Part shown: in pieces, positions 1 to 12,000 of the stretch
Layout of the letters: every line of letters begins with the position of its first letter
Numbering within the stretch: position 1 is the first letter of the stretch
DNA from: Chloroflexi bacterium HGW-Chloroflexi-10
GTDB taxonomy: Bacteria; Chloroflexota; Anaerolineae; Anaerolineales; Anaerolineaceae
Direction of reading: 5' to 3'
NCBI GenBank assembly: GCA_002840755.1
Contig: PHBZ01000006.1
Span: 116,020-180,019 of the forward strand
Length of the DNA stretch: 64,000 bases
Position numbers and translations under genes: made by a program
Notes under the pieces: generated by a model
What the model saw: only the letters and a program-made list of their open reading frames with translations
Told to the model about the DNA's origin: nothing
The model's database searches: none

Positions 1-3000
1 ACTCCACCAGGAACCGGTAGTCCCCCACGGGAAGAGTTAGGTAGGCATATCCCTGGTTGTTACTGATAGCCGTGTAACCGGTATCGTACTCTCCGCTGAA
101 AGCCTGCACAGTAGCCTCGCTCACCGGATTACCCAGGTTATCCTGAACCAAAACGGCGATGGACTCGGTAATAATGATTTCGGCATTATGACAGCCTTCC
201 ACGTGACAATGGTTAACAGCGCCACTCCAGAAGATAGTGTTATTTACCATCACACGGAAGCGATAATCTCCGAAGGGCAGCACCAGTTGTGCATTCCCAT
301 TTTCATCGGTCAGGGCACTATACCCGCTATTGGTCGTACCTTTATAGGCAATTACGCGCATGTTCTGCTGAGGTATTCCACTGGTGTTTTTCACCATCAC
401 GGAAACATACGGCTCGTGGGCACCCGGGACGAGTTGCTGCTCAATGACCTGGGTGCGGTTACCAACGGCATCGTAAGCATAATTAAATGAACTAATCGTT
501 GTCGTGTTGTTTTGATGAACCAGCGTTTCCAGACGGCCAAGTTCATCATAGAGATAGCTGGAAACAACCCCATTGGGCAGGTTCACCGCTGAAAGGCGGT
601 TATTGATATCGTAATCGTAAACCGTTTCTTGTGCCTGCCAATCGCTTACACGGGCTAAGCGGTAGAGCGCATCAAAAGCATAATTCACCTGTTTGCTGTC
701 CGCGTAGGTTATACCCGTGCGGTTGCCCAGAGCATCGTAAGCATACCCAACCGTTTGTTCATTGGCATCGGTTACACTTTCCACACGGCCCAGGTCGTCA
801 TACGCCCAGACGGTATCCCCAACACCATCCGCCATGCCTACCCGGCGGCTGGCGATGTCATAATCGAAGTCAACATCTGCCTGTGGTTCCGGGTAATTGA
901 TAGTGTCCAGGCGGCCAATTGCGTCATAGATATACTGGATGGAAGCGCCATTGGCGTCGGTGGTGGACAGGCGCTGTCCAAGAATATTGTATTTCACCGT
1001 CCAGGTGTTACCCAACGGGTCACTTTCGCTGACCTGCCTTCCGAGTGCATCGTAAACAAAACTGGTGACATACTGGGTATCATTCAGCGTGGCATTGGCA
1101 TTACGAATGGTTAAGCGGCTGCCATTGGCGTCATAGCCATACTCAGTGCGCAGGTTGGTTTCGTTATCGGGATTCATGGGGGGAAGATAGTTTTCTACCA
1201 CAGCGGTCAACCGGTTGAGGGTATCATATTCATAGTGTGTGACCACACCTTTGGCATCGCGTTGGTTTACCAGATTACCGGCCAGGTCATAATACAGGTA
1301 TGTCGGCACGTTCTGGTCAATATGCTCCGCGTCTTGCGGGTCATATACCGGAACAGTTTCCACTTCAATTGCCTGTCCTTGCAGATTAATTACCGAAACA
1401 ATTACCCTCCCCAGTTTATCGTAGAAATTGCGTTGAATGCTGCCATCCGGGGCAATACTGGCAATTACCTGACCATAATTATCGTAGACGGTCTCAGTGC
1501 GGATATTCTGATCCGGGAAATTCGGGTCATAGGTTGGTGGTGTATTCGATTGTACATCCGGAACAACCAGGTTCTGTACCTGGATCACCGGACGGTTGAG
1601 CCCGTCAAAGTAGGTGCGGTTGATGCGCCCGTAGGTATCTTTGCTGGCTATGGCTTGCCCGGCGGCATTGTAGATGGTTTCGGTACGGATGTTGACCAGC
1701 GGGTTCTGTGGATCAAAGGTGGGCGGGGTATCAACTTGGGGGGTCTGTCCGCTCAGGTTATAGACGGTTAACCAGGCGCGTCCCAGATCATCGTAATAGG
1801 TGCGGGTGATGATACCCAGTGGGTTGATACTGGCAATCTGACGCCCGTCATCATCGTAAACAATCTGGCTGCCGGGAACATTCTGATCGGGAGTATTCTC
1901 GTCATAAGCCGGGATGGTCTCATCATCGTCGTCCAGGTCCACCACGTTCTGCAAACTTTGCAATGGGCGTTGCAAGACGTCATAATAGGTACGGTTGATA
2001 TGTCCAAGTGGGTCAATTGAGCCCACCGAGCGGCCTAAATCGTCATAAAGTGTTGTGGAGGAAGGTACATTCCAATCCGGGTACAGTTGGTCATAGGCGG
2101 GCGGCGCGGTCAGATCCAACAGTTCTTCCAATGTAGCACTCGGTGCGGCCGGGTCTTTGAGGTTGGTGACACTCTGCGCTGGGCGATTGAGTTCGTCGTA
2201 CCAGGTGCGTGACACGACACCCAGCGGGTCAACTGAAGCGATCAGGTTGCCGCTCTCATCGTAAATCATCTGCGTGGTGATATTCTCTACCGCGTTGCGT
2301 AGGTTTGCAGGCGGCGGAGACTCGTTACCAATTGTCCAGTTGGATAAATTCTCTACAGTAAATTCGGCGCGTTGCAGGGCATCGTAATAGGTGCGCGAGA
2401 TACTCCCGGCTGGGTCTGTGGTGGCAATCAGGTTGCCAATTTTGTCATACTGGCTGTCACTGCGCAGGTTCATATCGCTGGTGCCGGTGCCGCGAGATGG
2501 AATGGTCTCATCCGAGATGGCTTGTCCGCTCAGGTTCTGCACCACGGCAATGACGCGGTTGAGCGCGTCATAGTAGATACGCGTCACCCGGCAGGCTGCA
2601 GTGGCAGTGATAATCGTTTCGCCGTTGCCACCGGTCGTTTTGCTGATTTCGCAGCCAGGCACCAGATCTACACTGGCAATCAGGTTGCCGGCTTTATCAT
2701 AAATATTCTGACTGGTAACATTGGTATCCTTCCCGCGCACAGCCGGTGGGACAAGCACACTGATCTCCTGACCGGTCAGGTTCGTCACTGAGTATTCCGG
2801 CCGTCCCAACACATCATAGTAGGTGCGCATAATGCGCCCATCCAGGCCAATACTGGCAATCACATTACCGGCCGCATCGTACTTGGTTTCAGTCACCAGG
2901 TTTTCGGTGGAAGTGCGGATGCCCACAGGCGGCAGGTCATTACTGAAACGATCCCAGTTTTGTAAATTGCGTACGGTTGTGATTGGGCGATTGGCGGAAT

Positions 3001-6000
3001 CGTAGTAGGTTCGGGTCACCATGCCGCGGCTGTCGATCGAAATGATCAGGTTACCGGCGTCATCATAGACCCGTTCACTGACACGGTCGTATTTTTGATC
3101 GGTGCTGGGAATGTAGTTTTCAACGTCGCAGGGATTGCTCTGCGGCGTGTTGCCATCACCGCTGGCGTTTTCCACTGAGCGAACAACGCGGTCAAGTGCA
3201 TCATAACAGTTCCAGTTACTGCGTCCGTCGAAACTGGTCTGGGCAATCATACGGCCCAGGTCATCGTAACGGTAGGTAGTCATCTGGCCCAGGTGGTTGG
3301 TAGTGCTGATCAATTGGGCATGCTGGTCATATGTGTAGGTACTGGTATGACCCAGCTCATCCGTGGTGGATTTGAGCAAACCGGCTGGTTGGGATTCATC
3401 TGCCGCGGTCGTATAAACGTAAGTGGTGGTATTGTCCAATGCATCCGTGTTGGAAGTCAGCAAACTGCCTGTATAAAAGAACTCGGATTCATTTCCCTGG
3501 GCATCACGCAGCAGGGAAAGGTTCCCTGCCGGGTCGTATTCCAGAACAGTTGGCTGTTCTAGACCATCCAGGATACCGGTCAGGTGTTTGCCGTCCGCGC
3601 TCCAGGTCAGGGTCGTCTGTGTGCCCGTCGCATCGGTAATAGTCGTTGGCCGGTATTGTCCGTCGTAAGTCTTGGTTTGTTGTTGTGAAAGAGCGTTTTC
3701 TTCCGCCACTAATGTGTTAATTGCGTTATAGCGATGCAAAGATTGGTTGCCAAATACATCTTCAATGACCGTATGAGCCGACTCACTAAAATCCAGGTCG
3801 ACTATTAATGCACCGGTGCCGTCATATTGGCGCACAGCCCGCCCCAGATCATCATAGACGGTTCGTTCCACAATATGACTCAATGGATCACGCACAATCG
3901 CGAGGTGATTGAGGTGGTCTTCATCGTATTCATACGTCCAGATCTTACCGGCTGCATCCGTGAATGTCGTCAGGTCACCGCTCTCTGTATCATAATCGTA
4001 GGTAACACTCCGGTCGGTATGATCGCTTACTTCATTCAGGGCGCCATCTGAATCATATAAAAGTTCCAGGTAGCGAGTTCCGGTGTGGTCTTCCACGCGT
4101 TGTAACCGGCCATTTTCAGGGTCGTAGATATAATAAATACCGATTCCCTGCTCATTGATCTCAGAAAGGATATTTCCGCCCTGATCAAAGGTAAGTGTTA
4201 CTTTGTTCTGATCAATCAGGGTATAGCTCTGAGTCTGTATGGAATAGGTCAGACTGCCAAAGAAACCGGGGTAGGGCGTAAATGTGGGTTCTCCAAGGGA
4301 TATTCCTCCGCTGCCATTTGATCCGCTGTTTTCCTCCATCCAGAATTTGTACTCATTGGTGGAGCGCAGTTTCAGCCAGGCCAGGCCAGGCATGACATTC
4401 AGATGTTTTTCCAGGCTGTGCGTCCATCCGGAACTGAATGGATAATCGAACCGGTTGATTGCAGCAGTGGAATACCAACGCTCCAATTCCACAATACCAT
4501 AGGCAGTCTGGATGGAGAGATCGGATTGAGAATAATCATAAACGCCGGTTAAGGTATTGATCGGTCCTCCGACGCTGCCTTGCGTACCTTGAATCGGGTT
4601 ACAGTTATCGCAGTTGCTGTCGCGGGTCGATTCACTCAATACTCCATATCTTAAACAGGCACCTGGTGAAAGGTTGGTAACCAGTGCGGAAATCGGGCTG
4701 ATTTTTGCATCTACAGGTGTCGCCGCTTCTAACACACCTTCAAAAGAGATGAACTTAACCTCATCACTGGCGCTAATTCGCCAAAAGCCTGTTTTGCTTT
4801 CTCCAGGTTCCAATGTGCCAAAATTCATCTGGAAAACCGGTTGAATCGGCGAATTTTCCAATGATGCTTCTTCCAGTGTGAATTCAACTGGATCTTCATC
4901 ACAACCGCTGCCTTCGCAGACTAAAACAGAGCCTGGTTTTCCACTAGTTAATGTCAGGTTGCGTGCCGGGCCAAAGCCAACATTTTGGATATTAACCGTC
5001 AGATCAAACAAGGAGCAATAATCATCTGAAGGCGGCAATGTATATGTAATCTTCAGATCCGGCGCCGGGTGAACCGTAATGACCTGCGGCAATGTGGTGA
5101 AACTGACTGTTTCACCATTCTGCATGAATGAAATAGCGGCAGTGACAATAAAATCCTCGCCTTCCGGATCTGTGATGCCATTTCCGGTTGGCAAAATCAT
5201 CCAGTTATTATGTAAATCTGCTCCGGGCGCCAATGTTGTGGGGATTTCTCCGGATTGATTTTCAACCACAAAGTCTGCTGAACGATCCGTACCATCCATA
5301 GAAGTAAAATTCAATTCGATAGATAAATCGTCTACCGGGGTTAAGTTGGCGTTTTCCAGGTAAAGTCCGGCATTAAAAGCCTGCCAGGACAGCATGACCT
5401 CTTGCGAGAGTGTCATATAGGTACGTCTATAATTTATGCGGGGAGCGCCGCGCCCGATTAATCCACCACTCCAGGAACCGTCGGGAATATATTTATAATC
5501 CAATGCATCATAGACTAATCCGTAACCGGTGCCATCTACAATCCACCAGGTACAACCTATTTCAGCCGTACACCAACCTGGGGTATTGACCATCGGTTTT
5601 TGGGTCACATATTCCGCGACAAGATGAATCTCATAACGAATGTTGACGCCATCCGGGATCTCAACAACCTCAAAAGAGTAATTAATGCCGTAAGAAGTCA
5701 ATTGCACTTGATGGACTTGATCCGTATCTCCAGGCTGAACGGAAAATGTGTCGCTGGCGTATTCGTAATCTTCTGAGATAACTTCGTACTTATAGGTGCC
5801 TGGCTCCAAATCGGCATAAGAGACCGCACCGTACTGATCGGTATTTTTTGCCTGAGTCGGTTGGTAGGAAACTGTTGTTCCATCCGGCAATTGTGTGTTA
5901 ATCAGATTTTGTGGAGTGAGAATAACCGTAGAGTTACCGGAAATCGGGTTTTCGCCATCCAAAAGTTTAATCACCAGGCTGCGTTTAGTAAGGTTGGAAA

Positions 6001-9000
6001 GAACAACTTCAACCTCAACAGGTTGTGTTACCGGGCTAATTTCGGACCCTGAAGCAGACAAATTCCATTGAGAAACGCCAACCGATTGATCACTGAAGGT
6101 GTTGTAGACAACCGTAACGGGAATTTCTGCATCCGGTTCCATATTCGGCAAAGACAGCGGCAGATAAATTGACGCCCAGTTAGGAAGCCCACTGTAGGTA
6201 ATCGTCGGGTTCAACAAAGTTGCCGTACCTGTATTTTTTATGATAATCGTTTCGCTCTTGTTATGCCCCTGCAGCACACCCAACCGATTGGCTTCCCGGA
6301 TGATAGTAATTTGGGGCATAGCAGCGGAAACCGAGGTATTCAGGTTGATATGCTTGTTATTCGGGTCTTCATCACCACCCATAGTGATTAAATCAAATGT
6401 TGTCGTATAACTTCCCAGGAAGCCGGGTAAAACATCAAAAAGCAATTGGAATGAAGAGCCGCTTCTGGGTGCATAAGTATTCGGCATACTGCACATCAAG
6501 CTGGAAGTCTCTGAATCATACGTACAATAATCCGGTCCGCTGGAATAATTAAATGCATCCGGAACTGCCACATCCAATTGCACACCGCTAGTTGTCATAC
6601 CGCCGTTGTTCCAAACGGTTACATCAATAGTCATTGGATAACCGGTCGTTGCGGCAGTAGAAGAATAGCCGCCATTTATCTGGGCACGCGGATTTATTTC
6701 AAAAACCATATCCGATCCACGGAAACGAACAGATGCGGTATTGGTCAAATATTGTTCATTCACCATAACCTGGATATTGACTGTTTCAACTACTATATCG
6801 GAAATCTTGGTAGTTGCATTTCCTAAAGTATCGGTTGCTACGCTGGCACTCTCTAAAATTGCCTCTCCATCGGTAACAATGGTTACCAGTTGATTTTGAA
6901 CCGGATTCTCAAATTCATCCACCAGATGAACAATAATATTACCGGTACTAATTCCATCAGCAGGCACTTCCGGTGTTACCCAAATAGCACTTTTGTTTAA
7001 ACTGACTGCACCAGCCGTGAAATTCACTTCGGCAATATGGTTTAGCGTTTGTTGGGAACTACGTGCGACGATTTTACGCTCACCAGCGACGGTGGTAGAT
7101 AAAATGGCTGTGACTTGCCCATCCTGGTTGGTTGTGCCGATCCCTACATATTGATCCATAATAGCAACGGGGTCATTATTGGAGGTAATATCGGCTTCCA
7201 AACCAGCACCATCTGAAATGGCAATCTCTACCGGTTTATCCGGTAAAGGATCTCCAGATGAATTCACCAGGGTAATGGTCAGCGAAATTTGATCAATGCC
7301 GTTGGCGATTGCATCTGTTTTTGAAACAATGAGCGATGACATTTCCGCATCGAATTGGTTTGTATATATTGTCCCAGGTTCGCCATTTTCTAATCCGGTG
7401 CCACCATTTGCGTTTAATAGGAGACGTGCATCAATCGTATCCGCCAAAATCGCAATACGCCCGCCACCACCGCCGTAATAACTTGTATTATTTCCGCCAT
7501 TACTGCCTTGGGCTTGAATAGCCCCCTGGCCGGTGACAGATTGTGCATCGATCCAGATGGAACCGCCAGAATCACCTCCATTCAGGTATCCGGATGTTCC
7601 ATTGGCTTGAATTACACCACTCTCGGCAAGGTACAGCAATTCATTGACAATTAAATGAATAGCACCACCACCATACCCTGTTCCAGAAGAACTTCCAAGA
7701 GTAACCGGATTTTCATATGAACCATAAATATCTCCCCCAGCGCTCCCGCCACCTTTACCGCCATGACCGGCTCCGTATCGTATATCAGTTGGAGCTCCTG
7801 GTCCAAGAGTTTCAAATGTGTACCCAGCGTTATACGTCTCCACGATACCAGCAATATTCATGGTATTGGCAGAAATCGTAATTCCTGTTCCTGTGGTCAG
7901 GTTACCGCCCGTTTGCAGGCGTTGGGCTTCAGCAATTCGTATCTGGTCAAAGGTATAATGACCAATTTCTTCATTCTCTTCTTCGACAACATTAATGGAA
8001 GAACCCGTTGTCGTCAACAGAAGTTTGGAAACACTTTGCGTTCCTGGATCCAAGCTTAGATCCATTAATTCGGACAACGAACCGTAATTTGTAAATTCTG
8101 ATCCGATTAATGAAAGTCCCGTGGTATCCAGCGTTCCATAATTATCAAATTTCATATTACTGAGTTCAATTGCATCTTCTGAGAAAAGAGTTGCATTCTC
8201 TTTAATTTTCAGAAAGAATCCATTGTAATCATTCTGGTCAAGATTAAAATCGCCATTTTCAATAGACAGGATGGATGTATTATCCCCCAAAACAGCATAC
8301 AAATTTTGAGTTGAGCCATTGCCATTTATCTCTAAATGTCCGCAACTCTCAATACGTATTTCGTCAAAAGTGACAAGTTCATTATTATTGAGAATTAATG
8401 TCGCATAAGGTTTTGAATTTGCTGAAGTAACATATTTTAGGTTGGAGAACCTATTTTTTACGATAAGTTCATTTTCGCCAGTCCCTGTATTCTCAATATA
8501 AATGGTTCCAGGACCACTACTGATGGTATAAACTGATTCATTGTAACCATAAGCCTCTATTTGTCCTGTGTAGCCTATGGAGCTATTGTATTTTAATGCA
8601 ACGCGCCCTCCCGAACCCGGATCACCATAGCTAGTATCGCTATACCCTCCATCCGCCATGATTTTCCCGGAGCCATTTAAAACGTCTGAGGTAATAAACA
8701 CACTCCCTCCAGAACCAGAGCCAGAACCGTAAAAACCATTAGCCCGGATTTGTCCGTTTATTACTGATTCATTTTCAACATTGATCAAAACCAGCCCTCC
8801 ACCCCTGGACGTACTCCCCCCGCTTCCAAACAAATTAGGAAACCTTACATCTCCATAAGTCGATCTTTCAACATTATTAGTTGCAGCGCCATATCCACCA
8901 TAACTGCCCCCACCACTCCCTTGTGGTGCGCCGGGGCCTTCAGCAAGTCGGAATCCTTTTCCATCTGCATGAATTGCTCCCCCTTCTTCAACAGTGAGAT

Positions 9001-12000
9001 TTGCCATATCCAGGTATAAAACACCACCAGTTTGCCCATTCCAGGCATTGGCAGTTAGAACTCCGCCGGAATGAATGATTAAATGGTCGATACTAGGTAT
9101 AACCGTTACAGAAGCTTTCTCGCTTTCAATATCGAATGAATCCGTCATTTGTTCTTGAAGAGCGAGAACATTTTCTTGCACATTTTCAATTTGTGTTACA
9201 GTATAGTCACCTGCATTTTGTCCCGATACTTTATAAATTATTATCTCTTGTCCAGCATAAAAACCCGTCGAATCCGTCACTACGATAGATGTTGCGCCGG
9301 AATTAAAAGATTGAGCAACCGTAGTCCGAACTTCGTCCAAATATACTGTTTGCCCTGAAGATATTTCCAACGTATCGGTTACACTAATATTTTCCGTGCC
9401 GGATATCCCGGCTAACTCTTCTATACCGGTTACCTGAATAGAATGAGAACCCAATGTTCCCCAGGTTATTACAGCCTGCCCAACGCCATTTTGAAGAGTT
9501 ACCTCGGCAGGGAACATTGCCGCTACATCCGACAGGTTTAATCCTATCTGCCCACTGACGGAATGCGCCAGATTATAGGTAGCATCAACAGCCACAAAAG
9601 TAATTACTACCGGATCACCTTTAAAAATTATCCCAGAACCTGTTTTTCCGGTTTCAGATCCAGGTACTAATATTTCTCCATCCAACAGAATCAAGAAAGA
9701 ATTTACATTTACCGGTGTAACTGTGAAACTTTGATCCCCAGATAGCAACATGCCATCAACTAATACGAAAACATTCTTAACCTCAGCCACAAGGGATGCA
9801 ATTTCTACGGTGACCTTTCCTTCGTCATCGGTTAAGCCAATCTCAACAAATTGACCCGGTTGCTGTAATTCCCCATTAATGGTATTGCCAGTACCACTCA
9901 CCATAATTCGCACTGGGCGATCGCTGAGTATTTGCCCATTTGCTCGCTTTGCTTCTACGGTTATATTTGTGGTCGTAGTTCCGCCTGATGGAATCGAAGA
10001 TTGATCGATCGATGCTGTTGTTCCCCCCATATCCAAATAACTCAATCGTTCCAATGGAACAACCTCAGTCTGACCATCTGGCCGAGTCCATCTTACATAA
10101 AAATAAAATACTCCTTCTGCTACTCTGGAAATCTTTGTTGAAGCGATAACTGATATCGGAATTCCAGCTTCTAATTGTATACTGGCTCCAGAGTTAATAT
10201 CTTGTCCATTTATATTGAGGAAACTATTAGTGTCATTTTGAAAATAAAATATATAAGTTCCGGTCAGTTCAGGCGTTATTCGTCCTGTCCAACGAATATA
10301 GGAACCGATTGTGTGCGAATAATTCCCCTGTCCCCAAACATAATCAATAATTTCTCCATAATGTGTCAAATATGGATTAGAAGGGTCGCTGATATAACTG
10401 TCAACTCGAAGACCCGCCTCTTCGACAGGCCGAATGAATTGAACCGAAGCTTTGTCCGGATGTTGATAATTACCCACTCGAACTTCTATCGTCTTTTCTC
10501 CAATCGACATAGAAGTAATATGTCCAGTATATAAACCTGCGATTTCGGATACGGATAATGGATACCAAACATTCGAATCAAGCAAAGTTCCATCTAAAAC
10601 AACATTCTCACCACTGATCCGCACATAAACGGTCTCTTCCACAGGGTTATTTTCTGCGTCAGCCACGGAAACACTTACCTCAGTGCTGGCGATTCCATTT
10701 GCATCAATCAAATCCGGAGTGGCAGTTAAATCAATCTGATAATCAGGTATTTCTGCCATATGAAAAACATGAATAGGAATGACCTGTCGCTCAATGGAAG
10801 GGGATTCCCATTCAAGTTGTATTTCTGCAGCATCTAATTGTTCAAAATACTCAATAACAATTTCATAAGGGACTCCCGCGGTCATTACAAATTCATAGGC
10901 ATTATTTGCAACACCGATCTCCCAGGAATCAATAACCAAATCTCCATCAAGCCATATACGAATGCCATCGTCACTGTGAGTATGGAATGTATAAATCTCT
11001 GTGTAATCGGCTTGAATTGTTCCAGTCCATCGTACCGAAAACTCATCTGCAGGAATACCAGCAACAGGGCTATCTTCTCCCCAATTAAAATCCACAACTT
11101 GATTTTCAACAGTCACAAAAGTTGAACCCTGTAAGCTATTGTTTGCATAATATTTTCCCAATAGCCCCAAATTCGTATTTTCCACCACAAACAAATAATT
11201 CCCCATGAAGTTTAATGGAAAATTTCCGAGTTTTACTCGGATTTGCTTTTCACCTGGTATTGTTGAACTCAAATCAAATGAATAAAATCCAGGTGTCTCT
11301 GTCTCGTCTATCAAAATCCAATCCGAATTGGATATCTCATTACCATTGATTTTATTTCCGGATTCGCTGACGTTAACATAAACCTGTTCATTCTCAATCG
11401 GTTCATTATTTATTCCAAATAAACTCAATGAAACTGTTCCAAAAATATCACCACTTGCCGGTACCGTTAACGGCGAGTAATTGAAGTCAACTTGTATACT
11501 GGATAAATCTTTTTTTAGAAAGTTCAGCCCTGAGATTAATGAACGGGCTGTTGATGCCGATCCCCACTCCAATTGTATTGTTGCCTCCCCAGCCTGTTCG
11601 TAATATTCCAAAACAAAATCATACGTCTGCTCCGGATCCAATACATAAGTGCCGGAATACCATATGGGTGTTTGATTTATCCAAGAATCGATAATCAGAT
11701 TCCCATCGATCCATAAACGTACCCCATCATCACTCAAACTGTAAAATGTAAATTCTTCCGGCTCAGTCAGTTGCGGAGCACGAATTTTACCTACCCATCG
11801 TACGGAAAAATTATCTGCAGACATTCCTTCGATGGGACTTTCAAGACCCCAATCATGAGAAATCTCATATTCACTTTGTAGAACCAATGCAGGCGGAGTT
11901 AAAGTTTTATTTGCAAAATAGAATGCAGTTAATCCATAGTTTTGTGAATCTTCAAAGGCAAATTGTTGTTCTACCGGTAGAATATAACCATTGGTCCGAA

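Noticed and set aside
188..1771. Several plus-strand ORFs of 89-178 codons in the first 2 kb
   Set aside because: They lie opposite the continuous minus-strand frame of the giant RHS gene and show no domain or ribosome binding site; they are shadows.
1300..3260. Regularly spaced repeats that might be a CRISPR array
   Set aside because: The repeats are diverged, ~200 bases apart and encode YD-type protein repeats in one frame.
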